In this document: piece after piece, positions 50,769 through 59,228 of the stretch
Numbering within the stretch: position 1 is the first letter of the stretch
Layout: every line of letters begins with the position of its first letter
Origin: JBFWNG01 sp050251195
Lineage (GTDB): Bacteria > Bdellovibrionota_B > Oligoflexia > Oligoflexales > Oligoflexaceae
DNA length: 64,000 nucleotides
NCBI GenBank assembly: GCA_050251195.1
Contig: JBFWNG010000011.1
Location: 62,001 to 126,000, forward strand
Direction: 5' to 3'
The notes under the pieces: model-generated
The model's database searches: none
What the model was told of the DNA's origin: nothing
The model's input: the letters and a program-made list of their open reading frames with translations, nothing else
Translations under genes and position numbers: made by a program

Positions 50769-52736
50769 ATGGCAAAAAAACAACAGCAAATTACGACAAG
50801 CAGTACGGCAGAATATTTTTCTAAAAACCTTCAGCAAGTAGGTTTTTCTTCGCCCACGAAGGCCGTTTTGACAACCCTAAAAGAGGCGGTCGATAACTCC
50901 CTCGACGCATGCGAAGATGCGGGCATTCTCCCCGAAATCTCCATAGTGGTCGAAAAGCTGGGCCCCGGAACCATGAAAAACACGGACCAGATCAAAGTTC
51001 GAGTCGTGGATAACGGCCCTGGGATCGCGGCGGTGGACCTGGCGAAAGTGTTCGGCGAGTACCTGGCATCGTCGAAGTTTGGAAGAGGGCGTTGCTCGAG
51101 AGGTCAACAAGGCATCGGTATTTCCGCCGCGACAACTTGGGCGATGCAGACGTCGGCGACAGGCGTCAAAGTTATTTCCAAGACGGACAAACAGCGAAAA
51201 GCCGTAAGCTGCAAAATAGAAGTGGACCTTAAGCAGAACAAAGGCGTCATGAAGGACAAGGAGGATATCGACTGGGATCGGCCTCACGGTACCTCTGTTG
51301 AATTCATCATAGACGGCAGGATTCAGTTAAACGGCGAAGCCGGCCTCGTTGCCTTCCTCAAGGGCAACATTCTGGTAAACCCGCATTTAACCCTCCGCTA
51401 CAAGCTGCCGGACGAAAAAGAGTTTGTGTCAGAAAGGGTAACCAAGGTTGTGCCGGAGATTCCGGACGCGACAGAACCGCATCCCCATACCCTTAAGCTC
51501 GGCGAATTCATGTCGCACGCCAAGCTTTTTGGCAAAACGACGGTCAAGGAATGGTTGAAGAAAGGCTTCTCAAGAATCGGCGACAGCGTATTGACGCAGC
51601 TGGGCGGAAAGCTCGAAAAGGACGCCAACCTGCTGACGAAATCCGTGAGCGTCTTGACGGAAGCGGACACGAAGAAACTCTACACAACTATTCAAGATAG
51701 CGAAATTCTTCCGCCATCGACAAGATCGGTTCTATCCATTGGCGAGGAGTCGCTTGCCAAAAGTATTTTGAGACTCGGGTCCATCGACTTTTTTTCGGTC
51801 GTTACCCGCAAGCCGACAATCTGCGATCACAAGCCGGTTCAGGTGGAGGTCGCTTTGGCGCGATCGGAAGAGAAAGGCATCGACCATGACGCGCAAGTGC
51901 AAGTTCTTCGTTTTGCGAACCGCGTGCCCTTACAGTTTGACAAAGCAGGTTGCGCGATCGTTAAGGCAATCACCAGCGTCAACTGGAAAACCTACGGTCT
52001 GAGGCAGTCTAACGATTCTTTGCCGTTGGGGCCCTATATCGTAGCAGTGAGCGTTGTCTCTCCGTTCATAAAGTTCAAGAACGCGTCGAAGGAAACGGTT
52101 GAGTCTTCGGACGAACTCGTTGAAGAAATTCGAAGAGCGCTGATGCAAGCCGGCCAAAGGCTTTCGAAGCACATTCGAAAGGAAAGCAAAGAAGCGGATC
52201 TTGAAGAGAAGATACAGCACATCGAGAAGTTCGCTCCTATTCTTGTTGAGTGTCTTGTGAACATTACGAAGGCTCCTCCGAAAACAAAGGAAGCCGCGGA
52301 GCAGGGTCTGATCAAGATCTTGGGGCGCGATGCGGCCACGGCGAAAAAAGAACTTTCGGAAGCCGAGAAAAATCTTGAACGGCATATGGAAGAAAAACGT
52401 CGGCGTTTGGGCGAGCACGTGGTCGCCGAGCTTGATGAACTCCAATCGGGCGACGGAGGGGAAGACGGAGAAGAATCCGAATTTCCTGAGGACGGACTTG
52501 GCGCCGTTGTAGAAGAGTCGGCGCCAACAGGTAAAAAGAAAAAGGGCGAAAAGAAGGTGGCCGCACAACCGACCGCCAAGGCGAAGGCTCAAGCAAAGCC
52601 TGCCGCAAAAGCAAAAGAAAAGACGAAGCCGGCAAAGACGACGGCTAAGCCAAAGGCGTCCGCCGAATCAGCAAAAAAGAAGGACAAAAAAAAGCCGGCC
52701 GCTAAAGCAAAACCAACTCGATCCAAGAGGTCCTGA
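50769..52736 (+). CDS. top6B: DNA topoisomerase VI subunit B with histone H1-like tail
   Basis: This 655-residue protein is the ATPase subunit of a type IIB topoisomerase. The GHKL motifs are clear: TLKEAVDNSLDAC near residue 36 (magnesium-binding Asn), VVDNGPGI near 80 and SRGQQGIGISAA near 115 for the ATP lid. A helix-two-turn-helix and transducer domain follow to about residue 480. From about 555 the chain is acidic (DGGEDGEESEFPED) and then, from 590 to the end, made almost only of Lys, Ala, Pro and Thr, like histone H1 tails. ATP binding dimerises this subunit and opens a DNA gate in subunit A. The next gene starts two bases on. Confidence 0.93.
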   Translation: MAKKQQQITTSSTAEYFSKNLQQVGFSSPTKAVLTTLKEAVDNSLDACEDAGILPEISIVVEKLGPGTMKNTDQIKVRVVDNGPGIAAVDLAKVFGEYLASSKFGRGRCSRGQQGIGISAATTWAMQTSATGVKVISKTDKQRKAVSCKIEVDLKQNKGVMKDKEDIDWDRPHGTSVEFIIDGRIQLNGEAGLVAFLKGNILVNPHLTLRYKLPDEKEFVSERVTKVVPEIPDATEPHPHTLKLGEFMSHAKLFGKTTVKEWLKKGFSRIGDSVLTQLGGKLEKDANLLTKSVSVLTEADTKKLYTTIQDSEILPPSTRSVLSIGEESLAKSILRLGSIDFFSVVTRKPTICDHKPVQVEVALARSEEKGIDHDAQVQVLRFANRVPLQFDKAGCAIVKAITSVNWKTYGLRQSNDSLPLGPYIVAVSVVSPFIKFKNASKETVESSDELVEEIRRALMQAGQRLSKHIRKESKEADLEEKIQHIEKFAPILVECLVNITKAPPKTKEAAEQGLIKILGRDAATAKKELSEAEKNLERHMEEKRRRLGEHVVAELDELQSGDGGEDGEESEFPEDGLGAVVEESAPTGKKKKGEKKVAAQPTAKAKAQAKPAAKAKEKTKPAKTTAKPKASAESAKKKDKKKPAAKAKPTRSKRS

Positions 52737-52738
52737 TC

Positions 52739-53896
52739 ATGGCAAAAGTTAAGCCAATCACCCAAAGTGAAATACCCAAGGTAAGCGAAGCTCTCTGTTT
52801 GGAGATGCTCGAAGACCTGATGAAGGCCAAAAGACCAGTCCTGAGCGCTGTGAAGTGCGCGCTCGACAACTCGATCTATAACCACAAAGTAGGGTATCTT
52901 GAAGCCGGTCCCAAACGTGTCAAAACCGAGCTCAACGTAAGTTCCGTGAAAAAAATGTCGCGCGCCGTCTTCATGCTCGAAATATTGCTGCGCAATATCG
53001 AGACCGGTGCGGTGAACACGAAAAGGGAGCTTTACTACATTAGCAAAGGTGAAGTGAAACATAACGAACGCCTCAAGCCGCTTGATTTTCAGGAGCAGGG
53101 TGAGTCGGACGGCACCATCGACTTTGTTTGCGAATTGCTGCAGTGTTACCGCGAAGAACTCAATTGCTTTGCAAACGATAGGGGCGGGCAGACCTTTTCG
53201 CAGCAGCTCGTCGTCGAAGAAACCTTGAACGATGGTGAAAAAGCGGTCATCGATCTTTCGAAGCTCGGAACGTCGCCGTTTCAACCGAAGAACCGACCGC
53301 AAAACTTGAAGCTCAGTGCAAAAAAGAAAATCGATTTTTGCCTGATTGTGGAATCCGAAGGTACGGCTAACACTCTTGTCGCGAACGGATTTACGAAACG
53401 ACACAACGTGATAATTGTGGGCGCGCAGGGTGTTCCCTCAAACGCTGTGCGCGGATGGCTCAAACGCATTCAAGATCAGCTCAAGATTCCGATGTATTTC
53501 TTCGGAGATCTCGACGCCTACACCATGCAGAACATTTACCGCACGATGAAGGCGGGAGCTGCGGCGTCGCTGATCCGAAACTCCGAATTTTGCGCGCCGG
53601 AAGTCCGATTTTTGGGTGTATTACCAAAGGACATTAAGAAATACGACTTGCACGATTATCCGGTGAAGGAACAAGACGCCCAAGAACAACGGGCGCTCAA
53701 AAAGGCGCGCGACGCCCTCAAAAACGACCCGTTTTTTCACGATAAGCGTAACAGGGGCCTCACGGAAATCCTCGAATGGCTCCTGACGAACAAGCGCCGT
53801 TGCGAGCAACAGGCCCTGTTCACGGTCAATCCCCGCGACCCCACCATGCCGGAAAAGATCATCTTGGAAAAAATCAAGGCTGGTGACTTTGTTTAA
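52739..53896 (+). CDS. top6A: DNA topoisomerase VI subunit A (Spo11-like)
   Basis: This 385-residue protein is the DNA-cutting subunit. It has a winged-helix domain with the catalytic tyrosine in TKRELYYISKG (Tyr99/Tyr100, the second being the expected nucleophile) and a Toprim domain with Glu in VESEGTANTL and the metal-binding DxD in FGDLDAY. With subunit B it makes double-strand breaks with two-base overhangs and passes DNA through, relaxing supercoils or unlinking chromosomes. Topoisomerase VI is a hallmark of archaea and plants and is scattered in bacteria. The two genes overlap in regulation, being two bases apart. Confidence 0.93.
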   Translation: MAKVKPITQSEIPKVSEALCLEMLEDLMKAKRPVLSAVKCALDNSIYNHKVGYLEAGPKRVKTELNVSSVKKMSRAVFMLEILLRNIETGAVNTKRELYYISKGEVKHNERLKPLDFQEQGESDGTIDFVCELLQCYREELNCFANDRGGQTFSQQLVVEETLNDGEKAVIDLSKLGTSPFQPKNRPQNLKLSAKKKIDFCLIVESEGTANTLVANGFTKRHNVIIVGAQGVPSNAVRGWLKRIQDQLKIPMYFFGDLDAYTMQNIYRTMKAGAAASLIRNSEFCAPEVRFLGVLPKDIKKYDLHDYPVKEQDAQEQRALKKARDALKNDPFFHDKRNRGLTEILEWLLTNKRRCEQQALFTVNPRDPTMPEKIILEKIKAGDFV

Positions 53897-54081
53897 GGGA
53901 TTGATTTTATTGGTGAACTTAAGAAGGCGATGCTGAGGATTTTTTCGGTCCATGATTGTATAAAATCTTTGGACCTTAATCCAATGTTTCTTTTCAATTT
54001 GTTAGAAATCCGTTAATATTATAAAAGGCAAAACTGTTGAAGTGCCTTCAGGTAATAACTGATTTAGTACGGAAGTGAGTT

Positions 54082-54333
54082 ATGGGGAACGATAGTTCAA
54101 TGAAAGATCTTGTGGAGTATGTTGCAAAGGCATTAGTAGATGAGGTTGACCGAATCGAGATCAGCGAAATCACCGGTAATCAGACGAATATTATCGAACT
54201 CAAAGTCGCTAAGGAAGACATTGGTAAAGTTATCGGCCGCCAAGGTCGTACGGCAGATGCGATTCGCACAATTCTTAATTGCGCCGCAGCCAAATTGAAC
54301 CGACGTTACATATTACAGATCATTGACGAATAA
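54082..54333 (+). CDS. khpA: KH-domain RNA-binding protein KhpA
   Basis: This 83-residue protein is a single KH domain of the KhpA (YlqC) family. The GxxG RNA-binding loop is GRQG in DIGKVIGRQGRTADAIRTIL. KhpA usually works with KhpB in RNA binding and cell-length control. GGAAGTGAG precedes the ATG. The 185-base gap before it contains an AT-rich stretch with weak promoter-like hexamers only. Confidence 0.92.
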   Translation: MGNDSSMKDLVEYVAKALVDEVDRIEISEITGNQTNIIELKVAKEDIGKVIGRQGRTADAIRTILNCAAAKLNRRYILQIIDE

Positions 54334-54342
54334 GGCAGTCCT

Positions 54343-55320
54343 ATGACGGGCCTCGCTTCTCGTGTTCTTCTTATCGGAGTAGAAGGCACACAGTTATCTC
54401 TTACCGAAAAAAACTATATCAAAAAATCCCAACCGGCCGGTCTGGTTCTTTTCAGACGCAATTTGTCGCCTCTCTTTGCGACGGTGAAGAACCTTGTTTC
54501 CGAATACACTTCGCTATGTTCAGGTTTCAAACCGCTTGTATCGATTGATCAAGAAGGGGGCCGCGTTGCACGTTTTGGGTTTCCGTTCCCAAACCTTGGG
54601 CCGGCGGCAAACCTTGCTCCGGGCAAGGAAGACGGCGATGCGCGGGTTGAAATAGAAAACTACGGATATGTCGTGGGTGCCTGTTTGAAGTCATTGGGTA
54701 TTAACACCAACTTTGCACCCGTCTGCGACATCGCCATCAATCCGCAAAATCAGGTCATAGGTGATCGCGCCTTCGGAACCGACGCAACATCCGTCTCAAA
54801 GCGAGCGGGTGCCTATCTTCAAGGGCTGCAAAACGCGGGCGTTCTCGGTTGCCTGAAGCACTTTCCGGGACAGGGCGCGGGATATTTCGATACACATCAT
54901 CAGGGCGATCAAATCGATGAGAGTTACGAAACCCTGCTGGAGCGAGAATTGGTGCCGTTTAAGGACCTTCTCCCCAAGTGTCCCATGGTTATGATGTCGC
55001 ACAGCGCCTATCCGCAAATCGATCCGTTGCCCGCGAGCATTTCGAAAGTCATGATACAAAAGATTTTGAAGGGTGACCTAGGTTTCAAAGGGCTCGTTCT
55101 GTCGGACGACTTTAATATGAAGGCCATCGGTCAAGATGAGAAAGCTTTTGGTGACGCCGTCCTTGCTGCCTTTGCCGCAGGGACCGATCTGCTTCTTGTC
55201 TGCCAGAGCTTTGACCATTGCGCCTATGCCGCTCAAGCTGTTGAACGAGAGATGAAAAAGTCCCCGGCATTTGCGGCGCGGATTCAAGACGCTGCGCAGA
55301 GGATTTCAAAGGTCATATAG
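54343..55320 (+). CDS. nagZ: NagZ-like beta-N-acetylhexosaminidase (GH3)
   Basis: This 325-residue cytoplasmic glycosidase has the GH3 nagZ pattern: SIDQEGGRVARFG for sugar binding, KHFPGQGAGYFDTHH (family pattern KHFPGHGDTxxDSH, with the Asp-His catalytic dyad kept but Gln in place of the second motif His), and LVLSDDFNMKAI with the nucleophile Asp. NagZ cuts GlcNAc from anhydro-muropeptides in cell-wall recycling. It starts nine bases after khpA. The altered PGQG position and Ala-Gly for Asp-Thr in the loop deserve attention. Confidence 0.85.
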   Translation: MTGLASRVLLIGVEGTQLSLTEKNYIKKSQPAGLVLFRRNLSPLFATVKNLVSEYTSLCSGFKPLVSIDQEGGRVARFGFPFPNLGPAANLAPGKEDGDARVEIENYGYVVGACLKSLGINTNFAPVCDIAINPQNQVIGDRAFGTDATSVSKRAGAYLQGLQNAGVLGCLKHFPGQGAGYFDTHHQGDQIDESYETLLERELVPFKDLLPKCPMVMMSHSAYPQIDPLPASISKVMIQKILKGDLGFKGLVLSDDFNMKAIGQDEKAFGDAVLAAFAAGTDLLLVCQSFDHCAYAAQAVEREMKKSPAFAARIQDAAQRISKVI

Positions 55321-55383
55321 AAAGTGGCCCCCAGGCGAAGATCGGGGTGTCAAACGACATATGCGGACCGTCCCAGCGCGAAG

Positions 55384-56709
55384 CTACGTCGTCGCCTCTG
55401 CGTCAACAGCAGCAACTTGCGGTTGATGCTTAATAACCCGAAGCCGCTCAATCCGGTGCCGATCAACGGCGGCAACTTCCAGCGTCAATGGTTCGTGAAT
55501 GAGCGTTTGACCGATCTCCGGTAGGTTGCCAAGATGACGAGTCATCCATCCCCCGATGGTGTCGACGTCGCCTTCTACGTCTTCTTCAAATGAGCCGTCT
55601 AGGCCGAAGAAATCGGCGAACTCGCTAATGTTCATCGAACCGGAAACGTCGTACGTGCCTTTCTTGATCTTTACGATCTTGGCTTCTTCGGAGTCGAATT
55701 CGTCTTGGATATCGCCGACAATCTCTTCAAGTATGTCTTCCATGGTCACGATACCCGCGGTACCGCCGTATTCATCGATGATAACCGCGAGATGGTTCTT
55801 AGAGCGGTTCAATTCCTTAAAAACTTCCATGATAGGCTTGGATTCGGGAACAAAGAACGGTTCTCGCATCAATTCCGATAAGACCGGCTTTTTTGCAGGT
55901 GCCTGCGCCATTTGGCGCATGAGGTCCTTCGCCAGGATAATGCCAACGATGTTGTCGATGCGCTCCTCGTATACCGGAATTCGAGAGTGTCCCGACTGAA
56001 TGATGAGTTTGAGGCAGGAGTCGAGGTCTTGTCGCTTCTCAATCGCAACAATATCGGTACGCGGCGTCATGATTTCTCGCACCTTTGTGTCGTCAAACTC
56101 GAAAACGCCGCTGATCATTTGCTTTTGGGATTCTTCGAGAACGCCGGTCTTTTGCCCCTCCTGGATGAGAAACTCGAGTTCTTCTTCTGTGAGATAAGGC
56201 TGCATAGATTCGGTAGAGCCCAGCTTTCTCAGAACATAGGACGTGAACACCGAAAGTGGCCAAATTACGAGAATAAGTATGCGATACAGAAAATTCATAA
56301 TGGGAAGCGCAATCTGATAAAGAGTATCCGAATGACCTCGAGCATAAGATTTGGGGAGGATTTCACCAAAAATGAGGATAAGAAACGTAACAACGCCCGT
56401 TGCGATCGCAACGGCCTGTGATTCGAAATGTCGCATCGCCATTTGGGTGGCGACGGCTGCCGCGAGAACGATCATAAGGTTGTTGATCGCAAGGATGGTC
56501 GTGAGAACACGCGAGGGTTTCTTTACCCAGAGCTCCAAAGAACCAGACGGTATGGCGTTTTCGGTCTGTTGCTCCAATAAATGTTTTGCCTTCAAGACTC
56601 CGAGCGACGTAATCGCCGTCTCGGCGGCTGAGAAAAAGGCTGACCCTGCCAAACATCCCAGGATGATGAGAATGCTGGTAATGTCGTCTGGTGCTACATG
56701 AATCTCCAT
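55384..56709 (-). CDS. CorC/HlyC-family membrane protein with CBS pair
   Basis: This 441-residue protein has a DUF21 membrane domain with about four helices (residues 10-185), two CBS domains (about 205-330; FDDTKVREIMTPRTDIVAIEK) and a C-terminal CorC_HlyC domain (DGSFEEDVEGDVDTIGGWM). Relatives are magnesium/cobalt efflux or sodium-magnesium exchange proteins. The ATG at 56709 with GGGAAC upstream is used; an upstream start would overlap ybeY. It follows ybeY by 17 bases, the usual ybeY-corC arrangement. Confidence 0.9.
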   Translation of the reverse strand: MEIHVAPDDITSILIILGCLAGSAFFSAAETAITSLGVLKAKHLLEQQTENAIPSGSLELWVKKPSRVLTTILAINNLMIVLAAAVATQMAMRHFESQAVAIATGVVTFLILIFGEILPKSYARGHSDTLYQIALPIMNFLYRILILVIWPLSVFTSYVLRKLGSTESMQPYLTEEELEFLIQEGQKTGVLEESQKQMISGVFEFDDTKVREIMTPRTDIVAIEKRQDLDSCLKLIIQSGHSRIPVYEERIDNIVGIILAKDLMRQMAQAPAKKPVLSELMREPFFVPESKPIMEVFKELNRSKNHLAVIIDEYGGTAGIVTMEDILEEIVGDIQDEFDSEEAKIVKIKKGTYDVSGSMNISEFADFFGLDGSFEEDVEGDVDTIGGWMTRHLGNLPEIGQTLIHEPLTLEVAAVDRHRIERLRVIKHQPQVAAVDAEATT

Positions 56710-56726
56710 TTTGTTCCCGTATTCCG

Positions 56727-57257
56727 TTATAAGGATGAGACGCAGCCGCGCCAAAGGCGCCCCTGGTCCCGGTCTATGATTTTCCAAAGTTCTCGTTGTT
56801 GTGCGGTCATGATCTCTTCCTCATCGGACGTCAGGTGATCGTGTCCGCAAAGATGCAGTATGCCGTGGATGATGAGAAAGCAGACCTCGCGGTCGATGCC
56901 TTGACCGATGGTGGCTGCATTCTTTTCGGCATACTCAAGGTTAATGACGACGTCGCCCAGAGCTTGCGGTCCCGGAAGAGGTGTCTTTCTCAGATTATGG
57001 ACGGGTTCGGAAATGAGAAGCGGCGTCTTCCACTCTTGCTGCGGAAAGGATAGGACGTCGGTCGCTGCATCCTTGTTCCGGAATTCTCGATTTAACTTTT
57101 GAATCGTGGGCTCGTCGACGAAACTTAGAGACGTTTCCAAGTCTTCAATTTTGAGTGACTTGCACAAAACCGTCACGACGTCTGAGATCTGCGAGATATT
57201 GATGGCAAATTTTTCAGAGACTTGAGCGTCTATGGAAATCTGCGGGCTGTCGTCCAA
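56727..57257 (-). CDS. ybeY: Endoribonuclease YbeY
   Basis: This 176-residue protein has the YbeY signature HGILHLCGHDH with three zinc-binding His, and DVLSFPQ upstream in the fold. YbeY matures rRNA 3' ends and takes part in ribosome quality control. The start appears to be TTG at 57257, with GGAG of the preceding gene's 3' end eleven bases upstream. C-terminal extension beyond the DHx motif holds EEEIMTAQQRELWK, normal for the family. Confidence 0.92.
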   Translation of the reverse strand: MDDSPQISIDAQVSEKFAINISQISDVVTVLCKSLKIEDLETSLSFVDEPTIQKLNREFRNKDAATDVLSFPQQEWKTPLLISEPVHNLRKTPLPGPQALGDVVINLEYAEKNAATIGQGIDREVCFLIIHGILHLCGHDHLTSDEEEIMTAQQRELWKIIDRDQGRLWRGCVSSL

Positions 57258-57265
57258 CTAGATCA

Positions 57266-57508
57266 TCACTCCTTTTGCCGACGTTCCTTGCTCTTGGACG
57301 AACGCAATTCATAGACGCCCGATGACTCAAGATCGTCCTTCTCTGGACCTTCCGAAAGTTCAGAAAGAGACACGATTCGGGGCGTACATGCGCGTTTGCC
57401 TTGGTCAAGAGACCGAACTTGCGCAGCAAACTCTGTCAGTTGTTCCGCAGTGATTAAAGAAAGGCCAGAGGCAGAAGGTTGCTTAATATTTTTATTGTCG
57501 GATTCCAC
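57266..57508 (-). CDS. Small acidic/basic hypothetical protein upstream of ybeY
   Basis: I do not recognise this 80-residue protein. It has a predicted amphipathic helix (LITAEQLTEFAAQVRSL) and a highly charged C-terminus (SSKSKERRQKE). It starts at GTG with AAAGGA twelve bases upstream, and its last codons supply the ribosome site of ybeY. The close spacing supports expression as part of the ybeY-corC operon. Confidence 0.5.
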   Translation of the reverse strand: MESDNKNIKQPSASGLSLITAEQLTEFAAQVRSLDQGKRACTPRIVSLSELSEGPEKDDLESSGVYELRSSKSKERRQKE

Positions 57509-57575
57509 TCGAGTATAAAATCCTTTCTGGGCAATGCACCTTTATTTATACCATAACAAGCCAACATTTTTTAGC

Positions 57576-57591
57576 GTTTTTCTAGAAAAAC
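57576..57591. repeat. 16-base palindrome downstream of trmB
   Basis: GTTTTTCTAGAAAAAC is its own reverse complement and follows the trmB stop by about 26 bases. Nearer the stop, CCGGCTTTTTAAGCCTGG can form a short hairpin. Either might end the rnpB-trmB transcript, but neither is a standard terminator. Confidence 0.35.
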
Positions 57592-57616
57592 AGGCAATCC
57601 AGGCTTAAAAAGCCGG

Positions 57617-58315
57617 TTATTTCTTGATCCAGACGCCTTCGTAAGTCGGCAGTCCTTGCTCCTGAAATTGCCGTTCGAATTGGCTGACGTAGTCGGAAGA
57701 CCTAAGGTGGGAAGGTTGGGGCTTTCGGATCCAGCCGACATGAGGATCAAAGACTTCGGCCACCTCAGAAAAATAAGAAAAATCGTCGGATTTGAACCAG
57801 AAAAAGCCGCCCGGCTTAATTTTGTTCTGAAGTTTGGCGCAAAAGGCGCCTGAAAAGAGGCGATTTTTGAGCTGACGCTTCTTCTTGTTCCAGGGATCCG
57901 GAAAAAAGGCGACAATCCCGCCAAGTTCATTATCTGCAAATATTTCATTGACATAGAGGCCGCTCGCCAGGCTGACGGCCGCGTTGGTAAGGCTGCGTTT
58001 ACAAATCTTGTCCGCCGTTTTCACTACACGCTTGAAAGTGATGTCCATGCCGACAAAACCTAGCTCGGGATGGTCGGAGGCCATTTGGATGAGGGTGTTG
58101 CCCGAGTGGCTGCCGATTTCCAGGATGACTTCGGCGACGTCCGCATTAAAGCTGTTGGTCCATAGTCCGCTCTGGTTGGCCAGCAGTTCCCCATAGAACA
58201 AGCAAGGCTTTTGTGCCGTCAAACCCGCGGTTGCCAACAACTCCAGATAACGATTGCTCCCCGTCCTGAGATAAAGCAGGGGATCTCGAAACGGGTTTTC
58301 GTAAATGAGAGGCAT
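57617..58315 (-). CDS. trmB: tRNA (guanine-46-N7)-methyltransferase
   Basis: This 232-residue enzyme has EIGSHSGNTLIQMA (SAM motif I), FVGMDITFKRVVKTADK, and the family marker FPDPWNKKKRQLKNR. It methylates N7 of guanine 46 in the tRNA variable loop. The ATG at 58315 has AGGAAC before it. That site lies in the 23 bases after the 3' end of the RNase P RNA, with no terminator between, so trmB probably comes from the same primary transcript. Confidence 0.92.
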   Translation of the reverse strand: MPLIYENPFRDPLLYLRTGSNRYLELLATAGLTAQKPCLFYGELLANQSGLWTNSFNADVAEVILEIGSHSGNTLIQMASDHPELGFVGMDITFKRVVKTADKICKRSLTNAAVSLASGLYVNEIFADNELGGIVAFFPDPWNKKKRQLKNRLFSGAFCAKLQNKIKPGGFFWFKSDDFSYFSEVAEVFDPHVGWIRKPQPSHLRSSDYVSQFERQFQEQGLPTYEGVWIKK

Positions 58316-58338
58316 TTTTGTTCCTGAAGGTGGCGTAA

Positions 58339-58692
58339 GGCAAGTCAACCTATAAGCCGGATTCTGTCGTGGACTATCATTAATCTGGGAGCTTTGTTGC
58401 CAAAGCCCTCGAGCGGCCTACCCAAGAATCTAATGGCAGGGCGCCACGATCTCGCGATCATTCTTTGTTTGGCCTTGCTTCGGATGGGGTTTGCCGAGCC
58501 AGCCTGTCGCCAAGCTGCTGGTGAGCTCTTACCTCACCGTTTCACCCTTTCCCTCTCGGTGAAGAGAAGGTGGTCTGCTTTCTGTTGCACTTTCCGTCGG
58601 ATTGCTCCGCCTGGTCGTTAACCAGCATCCTGCCCTGAGAAGTCCGGACTTTCCTCCCTTGTTGCCAAGAGCGATAGCCCGGTTGACTTACC
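58339..58692 (-). ncRNA. rnpB: RNase P RNA (rnpB), bacterial type A
   Basis: On the minus strand the RNA starts near GGTAAGTCAACC and ends near GGTTGACTTGCC, which pair over 12 bases as helix P1 with one G-U. Conserved elements are present: GAGGAAAGTCCGGAC near the 5' part, ACAGAAAGCAGACC, GGGTGAAACGGTGAGGTAAGAG, and AGAATCCGGCTTATAGG near the 3' end. RNase P cuts 5' leaders from tRNA precursors. The promoter lies at 58706-58734 and trmB begins 23 bases downstream. Confidence 0.95.
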
Positions 58693-58705
58693 CTATGCTG
58701 ACTCT

Positions 58706-58734
58706 TGTTTAGAGACTATTCTGGGTGGTGTCAA
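58706..58734 (-). promoter_or_regulatory. Promoter of rnpB
   Basis: A perfect TTGACA (58729-58734, minus strand) is followed after 17 bases by TAAACA (58706-58711). Transcription would start around 58696-58699, just before helix P1 of the RNase P RNA. Confidence 0.65.
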
Positions 58735-58756
58735 CTGCGAAAGCGAGTCGGAGGCC

Positions 58757-59089
58757 TCAAGCTTTCGGCGTCATCCCCAGGATCTTGTCGTAATCATCCG
58801 GTGCGTTCTTATCGTCCAAAACGGCCTTATTCCGCACCGTCCCCCCGCAAGTTCGGCATCGGTAAATGAGCATGATCCCCTTCTTGCTTTGGAGTTCGTA
58901 CCCCTGTGGGACTAGCACTCCGCGACACGGGTTCTGCCGGTCGCCCGGCGAATGGTCAACATGCAACGAGTGCAGGCAATACGGACAATGATCCCGACAA
59001 GTCGAGCTTGCCGCCGGCACTTCCCGACCACATTCGATACAAACAAACGACTCATTAATCTTCGTAAACCTAGGCGATTCAATCCCCAT
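58757..59089 (-). CDS. RNHCP-domain zinc-ribbon-like protein
   Basis: This 110-residue protein carries the RNHCP pattern: FVCIECGREVPA, then CRDHCPYCLHSLHVD with RDHCP at the family's name motif, GDRQNPCRG, and a final YRCRTCGG Cys pair. The cysteines and His should bind zinc. The family's role is not known; a nucleic-acid link is often guessed. The ATG at 59089 has GGTGGAGAG upstream. A longer frame runs back through a tandem repeat and is unlikely to be coding. Confidence 0.85.
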   Translation of the reverse strand: MGIESPRFTKINESFVCIECGREVPAASSTCRDHCPYCLHSLHVDHSPGDRQNPCRGVLVPQGYELQSKKGIMLIYRCRTCGGTVRNKAVLDDKNAPDDYDKILGMTPKA

Positions 59090-59106
59090 CCGCTCTCCAC
59101 CCTTTC

Positions 59107-59177
59107 GAATTCTTGGGCGTTCGACTGTCCCCTTAATTCCATTGAATTCTTGGGCGTTCGACTGTCCCTTTAATTCC
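59107..59177. repeat. Tandem 34-base direct repeat
   Basis: Two copies, 59107-59140 and 59144-59177, differ at one base and are three bases apart (period 37). Each starts GAATTCTTGGGCG and ends TTAATTCC. They lie just upstream of the RNHCP gene's ribosome site and beside a strong hairpin at 59194. Confidence 0.85.
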
Positions 59178-59193
59178 GGCATGAGCATGAGTT

Positions 59194-59228
59194 GGTAGAG
59201 GGTTTTTTGCTTTGCAAAAAACTCTGCC
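59194..59228. repeat. Long hairpin next to the tandem repeat
   Basis: GGTAGAG with CTCTGCC and TTTTTTGC with GCAAAAAA form a 15-pair stem with a two-base bulge and a three-base loop. A run of nine C follows. It has no terminal T-run, so it is not a classic terminator. With the neighbouring direct repeat it looks like a small palindromic mobile or REP-like element. Confidence 0.7.

Noticed and set aside
51930..52592. A 220-codon minus-strand open frame opposite the topoisomerase VI B gene
   Set aside because: It is the complement of a Lys/Ala-rich and charged coding region; its Phe/Leu/Arg-rich product is a composition artefact.
59107..59177. A short CRISPR array
   Set aside because: There are only two copies with a three-base gap and no cas genes; spacer-length intervals are absent.
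59090..59188. N-terminal extension of the RNHCP protein through the tandem repeat
   Set aside because: The repeat period of 37 is not a multiple of three, so the two copies would encode different peptides, and a good ribosome site marks the start at 59089.
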